Source: Gigaspora rosea (Eukaryota > Glomeromycota > Glomeromycetes > Diversisporales > Gigasporaceae). From it: a stretch of DNA of 64,000 nt. The notes under the pieces were generated by a model that was given only the letters and a program-made list of their open reading frames with translations, did not search any database and had not been told where the DNA came from. The stretch covers positions 196,255 through 260,254 of the forward strand of contig QKWP01000130.1 in NCBI GenBank assembly GCA_003550325.1, written 5' to 3'. The position numbers were made by a program, and so were the translations under genes. This document shows positions 11,359 through 23,159 of the stretch, piece after piece (position 1 is the first letter of the stretch; the number at the start of each line of letters is the position of its first letter).

Positions 11359-12516
11359 AATGTACTGTAATTGATTTATATCGACCTATTAAATCAATAT
11401 AATAAACAAGAAATCATGTTCTTATTTAAAATACATTAAATTTAAGATGTAGATAAGCTTTACACTGGGTGGTGCTAGTCTTAATATTAAAACGCAAATG
11501 TCCCACTGGCTAATCAAATATTCTAACGTAGTCTCACCAAGATAAGACTTAGATCAATAGTTTTTTATTAATGCCCTTAAACAACTCTCTTAAAATCGTA
11601 AAACATGAATTTTTCACATTTTGCTTCAGTTATTAATTACCCAGTAAATACAATTTTGAGTAAAAAAATAGCTAAAAAAAAAAGCAATCAAATGCTTCAA
11701 GAATTTGAAAGCATTTTGTATAATGATCTCAAGTTCAAGAACAAGTGCAAGTGCAAGAACAAATGTAAGCGCAAATGCAACTGCATGTACAAGCTTAAGT
11801 GCAAGTGCAAGAACAATAGGGTTGTTAATCGGTCTGTCCGGTCCGTCCTGGTTAAAAGACTGCCCAGTCTTTTAAAAAACCGGGCCGGACTGTGGTCCAG
11901 GACCGAATAGGACTGAATAGAGCTAGACCGGACGGACCAATGATCAATATAATACAATTTGCTATAACGATGAAATTAAGTTTGTCAGTATGAAGAATTT
12001 CAATACATTTACAATAAGCTTTTCAAATTTGTAATAGTTGCTTATATGTTATAAGAGAACAATAATTAATACGTTTGATAATTTTAGTCATACATAAATT
12101 ATGTATATTAATATAGCAAAATAACATCATTTAATTAACTTGTAAAATATGAACATTATAGTTAAAATCATTTAAAAAGATATTTTGTCACTTACATTCG
12201 ATAATTTGATTGAATAATATAATCATAATTGGGTACGCCAAATATTCAATCTTGTACTGATTCAAGACAAGAATTGCCTTAATATATGAAAATATTAAAG
12301 TAAATTAATATTGTTAGCATTTACATACCTGTCAAATACTTAAAAATTTATAAACCTATATTTTTATTAATAAAACAAAATATAAAAAATAAAGTATACT
12401 ACTAGTATCGGGTTATTTCCAAGTTAAAATCCAAAAAATTTTTAATCGGTAAAATGTATAATGTAAAAGTTTTATACTTATTTTATAAGCACAATAAAAT
12501 TATATATGTATATAAA

Positions 12517-12811
12517 AAAAGGTTTTATAATTTATTGCACCTGCAATACATTGCACCCCTTCTATTAATTAAAAATTTTGCCTATGAAACCACCTTTGGA
12601 GTTCTAATAAAAAATACTCCTCATGAAATTTTGGCATAAACTATACTTCTGCTTCATCCTAGGCCTTAACCCTAACTCTAATATTAATTAAATTTTATTT
12701 TTTGCTTTGATAAAATTTCTTTAATTGTTTGTTACACAAAATTGATAATCCATATTGTTATAATAGGGGGTGCAATATATTGCACCGTGCAATAAATTAT
12801 AAATTCCATTA
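12517..12811. mobile_element. MITE with 'ttgcacc' inverted repeats
   Basis: Left end ataatttattgcacctgcaa continues tacattgcacccc. The right end is the inverse (gggggtgcaa, tatattgcaccgtgcaataa, attat), giving TIRs of about 45 bp. A ccctaactcta telomere-like motif lies in the middle. The inverted-repeat logic resembles the larger foldback at 4084-4718. Confidence 0.65.
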
Positions 12812-12890
12812 AAAAAAAAACCTGCTAGCAGGAAAAAAAATTTTTATAAAATTAAAATTTAGATTGGTAAGTCTTTAGTAAACCAAGATT

Positions 12891-13100
12891 TTAATACAAA
12901 ACAGCCCGAACTGTTTCATTATCAAGAGAATTTCGTGATTTAGTAACTTTTAATCCAGTTAAACTAAATAGTTGTTCACATGGAACACTAGTAGACATAA
13001 TAGCTAGATAATCTTGTATTTGCTTATAGGCGTTGTTTTGAACACGAGTTTGAGGCAAGCTAATAGTTAATTTAGTCAAATGCAAATTAGGCCAGACCAA
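12891..13100 (-). pseudogene. hAT transposase C-terminal dimerisation domain relic
   Basis: The 69-codon frame contains YLAIMSTSVPCEQLFSLTG, then KVTKSRNSLDNETVRAVL, the classic hAT C-terminal dimerisation block (YLAIPATSVPSERLFS-type). Only this C-terminal part survives. Upstream the coding sequence runs into the inverted repeat at 13010-13150. It belongs to the enclosing 11817-14939 element. The same domain in a different copy is at about 30000-30250. Confidence 0.85.
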
Positions 13101-14625
13101 TTTAATTTGGTGATTTACGTTACCCCCTCCCCCCTCTTTTTATCCTCCTCCCTCTTACTTATAGAAATCACTTAATAAATTCAACAAAGAATTTGATTGG
13201 TCATTTGATCAGATAAACAATTAAATTCTTTTATTGGATCCATTGATAGAGCAAAGTTTTATTGAATATATAAATACACGGCTTGCATGCCATTTCGGTA
13301 ACAATGAAAAGACTACTCGACACATAATATGTTTTAAGGTTGAGTTTGTATCGTAATTATCTTGATTCCTATCATGAATTATTGTAAAAATTCTCATACA
13401 AAGTTTGCTCGCAATTCTAATAATCACAATTTATGGTTAGGGTTGAATTATGTAGTTCACGTTGGAATTCTTATAGTTTCTATCACTAGTTACGGTTACA
13501 AACCTTACTATGTGTCGCGTGATTTCTGAAGAGCCCTTGCATTTAGTAGAAGGAGTACAAATAATGACGAAATTTATAATGATTTGAAAACAGCAAAGGT
13601 GAAACGAAAATATAATTTGAGTGACTCACGAGATCACACGATCGATCAGGGTATCACGAAATCAGAGTGTTTGGTGGAATTAATGAGATCGGGTATTGTT
13701 GCATCTAAAAAGACCCTATCTAAAGTAGTGCCTGACTAAAATTAAGCCTCATCCTTATGCATGCATTAAGTCGAAATTTTTAGTCAGGCGATACCTTAAA
13801 TGTACTAATGTTATCCATATCTTAGTTAGACGAGACCAATTCGATCGGTAGTTTACATTACCCCTTTCTATTAGTAAATATTTTTGAGATACATACATAA
13901 TTTTCGTAATTTTAGCCAGAGAACTTAATGCCGGATAGAATTAAGATTAGAAATTGCAAGGTTCCGAAACTTTCCAAAGAGAAATTGAACGAACTTAAAA
14001 GACAAGCGAGGGCAGTGCTGTACACAGACATTGTCCCGCCAATTTTACAGGGACACGGACAGTCCGGGATAGGATGTCCGGGACATGTCCACAATATTGT
14101 CCTGACATGATATTGTACACGGACAATGTCCGCCTAATTTTTAACTTTGTTCCTACTATGTCCGGGACATGTCCGCCGGGTAAACCAATCAAATTGCGGA
14201 ATATACAGACCCTTGGTTTGGGTTAAGTGATAATTTCCAGAGGATACAAAGAATTTTATTGGCTGGTTATCATATGTTGATTAGCTGAACGTCCAGGACA
14301 AAAAAAATTCTGGCGGACATGTCCCGGACGTCCCGTCCTGGACTGTCCGCCGTCCGTGTCTGTGTCCCATGACAACACTGAGCGAGGGAGCCCAATAATT
14401 TCTGATCGAGAAAAAAATTTTAAAGTTTACTATATATATGTTCCGTTCCCCCTCCCCCCTCTTTTGAGAAAGGAATGTAACGTAAACCACCGAATTAAAT
14501 TGGTCTCACCTTATAATTTTTATTATTAAAAATCCTCGGCTAAATTAATCATTAGCTTGTTTCAAACTCGTGTTCCAAAATAATGCCCATAGGCGTTCTT
14601 TCGCACAAATACAGTGCAAATTGTA
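13010..14625. repeat. large inverted repeat (arms of about 140 bp and more)
   Basis: The segment 13010-13150 ('gaacacgagtttgag', 'gaccaatttaattt', 'gatttacgttaccccc') is present in reverse complement at 14440-14625. A third half-copy starts at 13841 ('gaccaattcgatcggt', 'tttacattacccc'). The arms include part of the hAT coding sequence, so this is an inverted duplication or a TIR element that captured flank. A smaller 'gcctgactaaaa' hairpin is at 13733-13790. Confidence 0.6.
14013..14380. mobile_element. hAT MITE with 8-bp target duplication
   Basis: Left end CAGTGCTGTACACAGAC and right end GTCCCATGACAACACTG are imperfect TIRs. The flanks 14005-14012 and 14381-14388 are both AGCGAGGG. The interior repeats gtccgggacatgtcc-type motifs. 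Same family as 27327-27535 (CAGTGTTGTACATTGGAC). Confidence 0.85.
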
Positions 14626-15041
14626 AATCAACTGATCACGCCATTGCTGTAATAAATTTCTCTATTTTATTAACGTTATCAACAGACCGTTCTCATTATA
14701 CATTAAAACGTGGTTTAATATTGTTTAACAAACTAAGGGGTTTGTAATTGAATTTTAACCAAAAAAAAACATTTTATAGTTGTTTCAAAAATGCGTATTA
14801 TTATAATAATATTTAGTTTATTGATATTTACTATTAGGACCGACGGCCCTTTCGGTCCGTCCTAAAAAGGACCGGACCGGCCCGGTCCCTGGACGGACCG
14901 AAGGACCGTCGGTCTGGACCGGACCGATTAACAGCCATAAAGAACAAGAACTAGATTTTTCTATTTTTCGTAAATTTTTGGTCAGAATTTTTGCCGTCCA
15001 GATTATCAGATAATTACAAATTTCCCAGCGATTCTTGTAGT

Positions 15042-16227
15042 TAGTGATGTGCCACGTACAGTACTATACGTACAGTACTGTACGTACTGTACGTACTGTA
15101 CGCTAAAATTTTTGCCGATCATTTATTAAGAGGGGTCGATAGAAATATTTATGTGCCAATTGACCAATCAAATTCGTTAATTGATCAACACCTGATGAAG
15201 CTTTCTTGTTAGATAAATTAAATTTGTACATATTGCATCTAAAGTAGCGATCTATCTAAAGTATCTACTTTAGATATATAAAGTAGCGCCTTAATAAAAT
15301 TAAGCAGATATGTACACAATATTACTAATTTGCTATATTAAATATTTGCTTATTAAAATAGGTTTAAACATTAATTATAATATAGAATAACATTAAAAAA
15401 AAATAAAATATAGATACTAATTTAATTTTATTATATGATCTTAATTTTTTATATAAGCACTATACGTACTGTACATAATAGTTATTGTATGGGTTGTAGT
15501 GAATAACCCAGTTACACACGGGTTCATATTCCGTGCCGAAGGCACGGGATTTAAATATGAACCCGTGTATGTAACGGGTTATTCAACATACCCATATAAT
15601 AACTATCTTATTGCACGGTGTCTGACGTAACAATCCCGTGCCAATAAGTAAATGAAAAAAGCACGGGTTGTCACATAAGACCCGTACAATAAGCTAAAAA
15701 ATTTGGGTATTATTTTAATGATTACACATCACTAGCTGCATACTTTTAAAATGATGCAGATCCGATCACTAGATCACGAGAATTTTGCCTATACGTACAA
15801 AGTCTTTTTCTTGGATAAATGCATTATTTAATTTTTTATTTATTAATTTTTTTTTTGCTATTGAATCAAATTTATCTGACCTAATTAGCAACTCGACTAA
15901 AATCTCTGAACTAAATTTAACTTGAAATCAATTCGTTTATAATAGATTTACTACAGTTTGTTCATTTTATATGTTCGTTTCATTTGCCTCTCTTATGGGA
16001 GTCCTGGAAAGTGGTGTTAAGCAGATAATTAACTTCGAACGACCTAAATATTTATCTATTAAAATAGAATTAAATATTATATTAATTGTAATATAGACTA
16101 ATATTTAAAAAAATTTTAAAATATAACCACTAGAGCAATTTTACTATATAAGCACTATACGTACTGTACGTACTGTACGTACTGTACGCTAAAAAAATTT
16201 GGACATCATATAAATGGCACATCACTA
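15042..16227. mobile_element. non-autonomous hAT element with 8-bp target duplication
   Basis: Left end TAGTGATGTGCCA and right end TGGCACATCACTA are perfect 13-bp inverted repeats. The flanks 15034-15041 and 16228-16235 are both CTTGTAGT. Subterminal arrays of gtactgtacgtac lie at 15056-15105 and 16155-16185. A partial second copy is nested inside: another 'acacatcacta' end near 15733 and a duplicated internal block ending 'ataagcactatacgtactgt'. There is no transposase frame. Confidence 0.88.
15477..15606. repeat. 130-bp imperfect hairpin
   Basis: The arms pair stepwise: atagttattgtatgggttg with its inverse at the other end, then aataaccc-type arms, then cgggttcatattccgtgcc around a gaa loop with ggcacgggatttaaatatga. 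It is nested inside the hAT element 15042-16227. Confidence 0.75.
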
Positions 16228-16235
16228 CTTGTAGT

Positions 16236-17291
16236 TCATAAGTGTTTTTATATTTTATATATAAAATGTAAATATTTTCTGCTGTCCGGTGCTGTACACC
16301 ATACTTCTTGTCCTATTCTCGTTGATTTAGGTTAAATATAATAATAATTTATCAATTGAATTATTTAGATAAGTTATAAGCCTATTGAAATATGATATAT
16401 CAAGTGCTTTAAAGGATTCGTTCGTAAAATTGCTTTCAATATTTTCCATGATACAACCTCCCTGTTGTCATATCTGTAATTAATTTATCAAATTTAAATA
16501 AACTCTCTTTTCATTTTGTTAAAGTTACAAATTCATTTATCATTGGTCCTAATTTTAATTAGGCTAGCAATTCCGTAATTTAATTCTGTTACTGAAAACA
16601 AAATAATTTGAATCCGATTGTTCAAATCTATCTTTATTTATTTCGATTCTGGAAATTGTATGTTCTTAGTAATTTAAATTTACTAATGTCTATTTTATAA
16701 AAAAAAAAAAAAAAACTTAAATAGTTCTAAACTGGGAACTCGATTTCTTTGTGTTATAGAAGAAGGTATTTGCCATATAAAATCATAAAAGATTCCCTTA
16801 GATAATAGACCCCTATGAATTAGACCTGTGTGCGATTCACAAGATCCCGATTAAATAAATGCGGTGTTTTAAAAAACTTAGATAGCTTATTATGAATGTA
16901 AAGTACGTACGTACGTACTTTGGGTTTACCTTGTTACAATATAATACTCAATTGTGTACTATATTCTGGCTTATTATAGGTTTTAAAGTTGGTGAAATGT
17001 AACAGACCAGGGCCTTGTATATGATCTTTACGATAACTATTTTTTATACAAAAAAGAACAAAAAAACACAAAAAACAAGAATACATATCCAAACGCATAG
17101 GACCACACCACATTTATGGCAGAGCGCACACCCAACCCAGTAATTTACGCGCATTTTTATTCGACGATATGCCCCTTCAAAGGGTCTATAATTGCATTAA
17201 AATGTAGAATATGATCAAATTACACTAATTGTAGATCTTGCGTGAATCTCCCAACCAATTAAATCGTAAATACAAATGCCACATGCTGATC
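16236..17291. other. intergenic, nothing assigned
   Basis: AT-rich sequence with poly-A/T runs (16690-16714) and a small acgtacgtacgt palindrome at 16903-16919. No gene or element recognised. Confidence 0.6.
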
Positions 17292-17608
17292 GCATCCACT
17301 TATTTGCGAGAGGAAATAGCTAATCGGAGAGTGCAAATTTTGACTATTCAGGATCAGCCCGACAAAGAATCAAACACGCGTAAAAGAAGAAAAAAGCGAA
17401 AATAAGCAAGAACTAGTGTTTAAATCAATCTTGGTTCACTAATTAAAAATGACGAGAATGAAATTTTACATATTATAAGCAGCAATATAACCCAATAGCC
17501 TCTAATGTTAAGGCTCTAACCCTAACTTTTTATCTCACGCACTTTAGTTTATTTCAAAATCGGATTTCCTTTTTTGGTTTGTATTACTCGCACAAATAAG
17601 TAAAATGC
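17292..17608. mobile_element. MULE-type MITE, complete copy 1
   Basis: Left end GCATCCACTTATTTGCG and right end CGCACAAATAAGTAAAATGC are inverted repeats. The flanks 17283-17291 and 17609-17617 are both ATGCTGATC, a 9-bp duplication as in Mutator-like elements. The element is 317 bp. It shares its interior (a 'gaagaaaaaagcgaaaat' block and a central ctctaaccctaac) with 28299-28613 and 21411-21643. Confidence 0.88.
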
Positions 17609-17617
17609 ATGCTGATC

Positions 17618-18689
17618 GACCAACCGATTTGCGATTTGCGTTTTAATAAAAAATTTTTCATTTTAAAGCTTAATTCGATTTTATCATAAGATAAGAATGT
17701 ATACTCTTATCTATTCAATTTATCTATTATATACTGTATCTAACATTTAATTATCATATCTTACAGAAAATCTATATCGTGTACAGTATATATTTGATTA
17801 TATATAACAAAAACCTAACATCTTGTTCGTAATACCAATTGCTTTATTAAATTTTAAAATTCTAATATATACATGCTCGCATTATCGAATATGGATTCTT
17901 TTTTACATTCTAGCATATATAAAAAAAAAAAAGAAGATATACAGTAATATGTAGTTAGCAGATTGCTTTTAAACTGTTTTATTTAAACTTAAAGGATTTT
18001 AATAAATGAATATAATAAACATAGAAAAGCTTATATACCGCCGTTTATCAAAGGTTACTACTCACTTTACTTCTTGAAAACGTTATTTTTTAACTTATTC
18101 ATCGTTTTTTTTTTTCGCAACGAATTAAATTTTGACAGCCTAGTAATAGTATATTTAATAGCAAAGATAGGTTGCGTGAGTTTCTCAAAATACGTAGCAT
18201 TGTAAAGCGTGTAGCGATCTTCAAAATTGATGGGACGGTCGCTCCTGTTTCAAATATTTCGAGAGAATTAAACTGAAAAAAAGAATAATTCAAATATTCC
18301 AAATAAGGGGTTTCAGAATTGAAAAAAAATAGTGAGGCCATGAAGATTTGATAAACAAAATTCAAATTTGCTCGCTATCCAATGATCTAATTCAAATAAC
18401 CGTTTTTTATAATGTAGAGATTAGTGAGCTTTACGAAATAAAATTAAAATTCGTTTAAATTGAACTATTAGATAGCTGATAAATTTGAATTTTATTCATA
18501 AAATCTATATAGCCTCGGAGGGTCATTTTCCTAGCAAGATCCCATTTGTGTATCAAAATTTTGAAATCGGAAAATGAAATGGGAATGATTAGAGATTACC
18601 ATTTGACGAATTCAGTAAAAAATTTTTTATTATGCAGACAACAAACTATTTTTGATAATAACAAAATACAGAGTAAAAAATAAAACTTT
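17618..18689. other. intergenic, nothing assigned
   Basis: AT-rich. An open frame at 18099-18365 (minus) looks like chance and has no recognisable motif. Confidence 0.55.
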
Positions 18690-19165
18690 CGTTCAAATTA
18701 CTTAATGAACCTTCGCTCAATAATTACTTATGGAACCTTTGTCAAATTATTTATTAAACCTTTGTTCAAATTATTTATTAAACCTTTGTTCAAATTATTA
18801 TTTTTATATAACTTACTGAAACTTCGCTCAAATTATTTACTGAAACTTCGTTCAAATTACTTATTGAACCTTTGTGCAAACTACTTATTAAACTTTCACT
18901 TAAATTATTTTTTTTATATAACTTACTGAACCTTTGCTCTAATTACTTACTGAACCTTTGCTCAAATTACTTATTAAACCTTCACTTAAGTTATTTTTCT
19001 ATAAGCTTACTAAACCTTTGCTCAAATTATTCTTTTTATATAACTTACTAAACCTGCGCTTAAATTATTTTTTATATTATTTATTAAACCTTCGCTTAAA
19101 TTATTTTTTATAAACTTTCACTTAAAATATTTTTTATATAAATTATTAAACTTTTGCTTAGATTT
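18690..19165. repeat. 24-bp minisatellite
   Basis: About 17-18 degenerate units of 'caaattatttattaaacc' plus tttgct/ttcgct, some with an inserted tttttatataa block. The frame crossing it encodes FKLFIKPL-like repeats that are by-products. The same unit occurs in reverse complement at 285-345. Confidence 0.8.
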
Positions 19166-19223
19166 GTTTTTTTCATATAACTTAGCAAATATTGCCAGTA
19201 TATTACCTAAGTTATCTTATATA

Positions 19224-19430
19224 TTAATATACTCCAAAGAGAACTTTCAAGCAACTATTATAATTAAGCAAATGAAATTGAAAAAAATCGCTAGATTTAA
19301 TTGTTTTTTCACGTATAGTGAGATATCGATCCAGTTCTATGGATTGTATTAATTCCAATAGGTCGACAATAATTTCTTTATCCAGAACTTTAGTGATATC
19401 CTTATTCGTGCTAGTTGAGTACTCATTCAA
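19224..19430 (-). CDS. possible orphan exon, unknown
   Basis: The first roughly 46 residues (MNEYSTSTNKDITKVLDK, then EIIVDLLELIQSIELDRYLT) have the balanced composition of real coding sequence, unlike the surrounding AT-rich frames. The sequence after IREK turns low-complexity, consistent with an exon end near 19285. No continuation exon or family was recognised, so this may be a fragment. Confidence 0.25.
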   Translation of the reverse strand: MNEYSTSTNKDITKVLDKEIIVDLLELIQSIELDRYLTIREKTIKSSDFFQFHLLNYNSCLKVLFGVY

Positions 19431-19498
19431 ATGTGCTTAAAAGATTATTTATTGGTTTAATTTGATGTTGTCAATGTGAAATTTTAGGCATGTTAAAC

Positions 19499-19616
19499 AT
19501 AAAATGATATTAGAAACATTATCGATTAACAATAAAACAATTTAAAGTGTATTCGAATTTTTAAGTAAAAAATAAATAAGGTATTGTACATCGCTTATTT
19601 GATAATAAATACGGTA
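19499..19616. repeat. dispersed repeat, copy 2
   Basis: Second copy of the 1465-1575 repeat, sharing 'gatattagaaacattatcga'-type sequence and 'cgcttatttgataataa'. Confidence 0.55.
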
Positions 19617-20086
19617 CATTATCAAAATAAGATTTACGAATTCAAATTCGAAACCACTTAATATGATAATTTATCATTGTTCAAAAATGATTACTCAAAT
19701 AATCTAAGGTATAAAATACTAAGAAAAATTAACAACTTCGAATACGAGTTTCTTACTTTTAATAATTTTAACTAGAGAGATGTACTATCCAAATATTATT
19801 GTTTCCGTGATTTTGCATGACTTTTATTGGAAAACTATTGGATTAAGAAATTTTTTAACGAAATTGTTAGCATTAAAATGAATTATTATTACTTGTCACA
19901 TGCGAACATGTATTTTATGTTAAAGTTAGGTGTATCTTGTTAGTGACAACAATTTTTGCATATTTATTTATTTATTTATTATAAGAAATTATTCATTATA
20001 ATAATATTAAAATATCAAACTTATATAACGTTTTTAAAATGAAGGTCTGACTATATAAAATTTAATAAAAACAGTTTATAAATATA

Positions 20087-20989
20087 TTATGGTGTTAGTT
20101 GTAATAGTAAATTAAAAAAAGTTATTTCATCCCAAATAGCTGCAATACCTTGATTATTCTGAATATCATAACCTCGATAAACAGCATAAGCATAACCTAA
20201 ATTTTCATCTCTATCATATTGAGATATAAAAGGACCTCCACTTGAACCATCCCCCAGAGCTACATTACTTATGGTATAATAATCTGTCTTTTCTGTATTG
20301 CCTTGCCACTCGCAAAGATGTTCTCCATCTTTAGGACAATCCTCTAAACCACCGTTCTTTGGATAACCAAATGCATTTGTTGGTTCATCATCTCCTATAT
20401 CGAACCTATAACCAAGAGCTCCTGTATAATCTTGTAGTTTCCCTCTAGCAAAATTAAACCTTACTAATGCATAATCTTTTGTTTCAAGATCTACCATATG
20501 AACAAATGGTATTGCAGTGGCTTCTATAGGAATAGCTCCTAACGGTCCATCATCTCCATTGTCATATCCAGGAGAAAACGATAAGAGATCTAGATCAATC
20601 GGTATCCCATCAATGTCAAAAAGGCAATGCGCAGCAGTGAGCCCGATATTTCCATTTGCAGTATTTATTACACTAGCAGTGCAAATGTTATCCTCTACAT
20701 GTATTTCTTCATTGTCGATTAAAAATAGCCCAATAGGAAAATTATGTGTGTACATTTTGCTAGACACAGGTTCTACTACTTCATTTCTAGGATATATTTT
20801 ATTTTCGTTTCTTGTTTTGTTTCCTTTGTTTCTTTTGTGTTTATTCTTAAACCTTGATGTTTCTTTAATTTTCTCTAGTGTTCGAAAGGCAAGGGTGTTA
20901 CTAACATTGTTTCTTTGAGAAATTATTGATGCATGACTAGGAATCATTATTAATGCAATTAATAAATAAAATGTAAATTTTTTATTCAT
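20087..20989 (-). CDS. secreted trypsin/V8-like serine protease
   Basis: An uninterrupted 300-residue frame with no intron. Residues 1-20 (MNKKFTFYLLIALIMIPSHA) form a signal peptide. Residues 35-70 are rich in Lys/Arg and look like a propeptide. The chymotrypsin-fold catalytic triad is visible: His121 in LTAAHC, Asp172 in KDYALVRF, and Ser250 in GDGSSGGPF. Cys103 and Cys122 flank the His loop as in family S1, and Cys218/Cys226 are a likely second disulfide. The spacing and NICTAS...TAAHC block fit the glutamyl-endopeptidase-like (S1B) branch, but substrate preference cannot be read. It should cleave proteins outside the cell. The only in-frame Met upstream of the signal peptide is at 20989, which fixes the start. 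All motifs are intact, so the gene is probably functional. It has no operon-like neighbours. Confidence 0.9.
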   Translation of the reverse strand: MNKKFTFYLLIALIMIPSHASIISQRNNVSNTLAFRTLEKIKETSRFKNKHKRNKGNKTRNENKIYPRNEVVEPVSSKMYTHNFPIGLFLIDNEEIHVEDNICTASVINTANGNIGLTAAHCLFDIDGIPIDLDLLSFSPGYDNGDDGPLGAIPIEATAIPFVHMVDLETKDYALVRFNFARGKLQDYTGALGYRFDIGDDEPTNAFGYPKNGGLEDCPKDGEHLCEWQGNTEKTDYYTISNVALGDGSSGGPFISQYDRDENLGYAYAVYRGYDIQNNQGIAAIWDEITFFNLLLQLTP

Positions 20990-21410
20990 TTTTATTAAAG
21001 TAAATAAAAAAAAAGAAATCGTTAAAAAGCAAATAATGAAGATGGCAATTTTCGTTGCTTTTATTTATTTTAAAAATTAATAGATTATATTTTGTTTCTC
21101 CTTAAAAAAAATATGATTGTTATTACAAAGTAGATGATTTATTATATTGTAATCTGCATTAATCCATCGGAGCCCTTTCACTGACATTGGATCGTACAAT
21201 CTCTAATCTGCAGCTGGTTATATTAGATTGTCGATAAATAAATGAATCAATAATTATTAATAATAATTAAAAGCAAAGGTTAAAACATGGAAATCCGAAT
21301 CCGATAACTTCCGGGATCTACGTTACACGAGTATTATATAGTATCACAAATTAAAATTTGTGACATTAGAGAATCGAATTTCCCTATGTACTGTATGTAC
21401 GTATGTACGT
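20990..21410. other. protease upstream region
   Basis: AT-rich DNA upstream of the protease start on the minus strand. No strong TATA box. A run of acgt-type dinucleotide palindromes ('gtatgtacgtatgtacgtac') abuts the next MITE. Confidence 0.4.
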
Positions 21411-21643
21411 ACGCATCCACTTATTTGCGCGGGTAATACAAACTCCTAGAGTGCAAATTGTGACTATTCCGGATTATCCCGACGAAGAATCCGAACACGC
21501 GTAAAAGAAGAAAAAAGCGAAAATATGCAAAAACTAATGTTTAAATCGATTTTGATGCACTGATTAAAAATGATGAGAATGGAATTTTACATATAATAAG
21601 CATCATTCTAACCCTATAGCCTCTAACGTTAAGGCCCTAACCC
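21411..21643. mobile_element. MULE-type MITE, left two thirds
   Basis: Begins GCATCCACTTATTTGCGCGGG and follows the 17292 and 28299 copies through 'gaagaaaaaagcgaaaat' to ggccctaaccc. There it is cut by the hAT-like element at 21644. The right third is not recognisable after 22892, so it was lost or has diverged. Confidence 0.75.
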
Positions 21644-22892
21644 TAAGGTTGCTGGTGCAGGATGCTTGGTGCACCAATGGTGCACTAAGTTGGGTGGTGC
21701 ACCTGGTGCACCAGACACTAGCATGGTGCATGGTGGCGAGCCAATCATATTTGACTTTAGTAATTGGTAATATAACACAAATCATATATAAAAATTACTA
21801 TAGGAGGAATGTGGAGTGCATACATATAACCTTTTATTTGTACTAAGTTAACAACTTGATTGATTAATTGAAAGTTGTAGAGCTCATCAAGATGCATCTA
21901 ATGGTAGTTAGATCATTCAAATCAACCTAGTAGATGATGAGATATATTATTAAAAATAAGTGGCTAACTATATAAAATCTCTATATAAACATTGTTTATA
22001 TAGAGATTTTACTTAGTTGGCCAATCATTGTTTAACAATAACTCACTACCCACTGGGCCACTATTAGATGTGCCTCAATGAGTTTTACAGCTTTTAATTA
22101 ATTGAAACAAGTTGTTAATTTAGTACAAAAAAAGTTATATATATATGTATGCTATATTCTGCCTATATTACTACAAAAAAAACCAAAATAAAGTTATTAA
22201 TTTTCTTTTAGTTTGAGCATGCAATTATTTTAAGATATGTTTTTTAGCTTTCAATCATATATATTGATCTAATTGTGAGTTAACAACCATTTATTAGACA
22301 AAATATTAGGGATTCAGAATTAAGGTTCAGGTGTCTGATTTTAATTAAATTACTAATGTATTTATTTTTAAATCAATGATTCTTAAATCTTATTTATTTT
22401 GATTTTTAAGCTTATATAATAACAATAATAATTAATACTTTATGATTGTAAATTTTTATTTGAAATTTGATTTTTTTCATTTATATATTTTAAAATATCT
22501 TAAATTTTGACAATTACATATTAAAGACATACTATAAATAGTTTTTTAGAAGTAATAATAGAATTTTATTTAAGAATTTTTTAAAAATTTAAGCAATAAC
22601 TTTGTCTTTATTAATTTATTACAAAGTATCATTGTAACAATACAAAGATAATATTAATTTTTATAAAGTTTAGAGGTTTTATATATAAATAATTAATAAA
22701 ATAATTAAAAATAATTAAATATTAATTTAAAATTTTAATTATTAAAATTTGCTATTATTTATAATAAAAAAATTTAATTTTTAATATTAATATTTTTTAA
22801 TATGGTGCACCACTAGGTGCACCTATGCACCAAAAAACTTAATGGTGCACCAATGGTGCACCACTAAATTTATATGTGCACCAGCAACCCTA
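21644..22892. mobile_element. hAT-like element rich in tggtgcacca motifs
   Basis: The left end TAAGGTTGCTGGTGCA and right end TGCACCAGCAACCCTA are inverted repeats resembling the TAGGG-type hAT ends in this window. Subterminal tggtgcacc palindromes cluster at 21655-21735 and 22802-22885. The flanks do not show an 8-bp duplication, perhaps because the host MITE was later rearranged. No transposase. A foldback (21822-22150) is nested inside. Confidence 0.6.
21822..22150. repeat. 330-bp foldback
   Basis: The left arm (ttagtacaaa-type inverse, 'agatgcatctaatgg', 'aaaatctctatataaac') and the right arm ('gtttatatagagatttt', 'ccactattagatgtgcctc', 'gttgttaatttagtac') pair along their whole length around an att loop at 21991-21993. 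Confidence 0.75.
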
Positions 22893-23159
22893 ACTATGAG
22901 TTGTTTCCACTTTAGATGTCCCCTATTTATAGTAATTTTGCTTATTTTTGAGGTTTTTTGCAGATCTTTTTATTTGGGAGTTATAAAAAAAATTTATATA
23001 AAAATATAATAAAAATTATAAATGTAAACAAAAAACAAAAGATAAATATTTGTTACACACAGATTAAATATGTTTGTACATGTCAATACACAGAAATTAT
23101 AATTGTTAAGAGTAAAAAAACAACCAAATAAATATTTATTTACTTACAGAATAAATGTT

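Larger units (their letters stand above)
11817..14939 (-). mobile_element. hAT element with 8-bp target duplication
   Basis: The left end TAGGGTTGTTAATCGG and right end CCGATTAACAGCCATA form imperfect terminal inverted repeats. The flanks 11809-11816 and 14940-14947 are both AAGAACAA, the 8-bp duplication typical of hAT. Both subterminal regions are dense in cggtccg/cggaccg motifs, like transposase-binding arrays. A hAT dimerisation domain relic lies inside at 12891-13100 (minus). The interior is riddled with later insertions: MITEs at 12517-12811 and 14013-14380 and an inverted-repeat structure at 13010-14625. It is non-autonomous now. Confidence 0.85.
11605..14954 (+). pseudogene. small Lys/Cys-repeat ORF split by a hAT insertion
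   Basis: An ATG at 11605 opens a frame to 11816 that ends in a KC repeat (11730-11810: K-C-K-C-K-N-K-C-K-R-K-C-N-C). A hAT element then interrupts it at 11817-14939 with duplicated target AAGAACAA. Removing the element and one target copy joins 11816 to 14948 in frame, and the next codons are AAG-AAC-TAG. The pre-insertion ORF would be 72 residues with 9 cysteines in its C-terminal third. The N-terminal part (MNFSHFASVINYPVN) is not a convincing signal peptide. Product unknown. The Cys repeat could be a metal-binding tail or merely an in-frame minisatellite of 6-bp units (aagtgc). No homologue recognised. Confidence 0.4.

Noticed and set aside
11697-11957. Minus-strand frame with His/Leu repeats
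   Set aside because: Antisense of the KC repeat running into the hAT end; low complexity.
20517-20918. 133-codon plus-strand frame
   Set aside because: It is antisense to the intact serine protease and has no domain.
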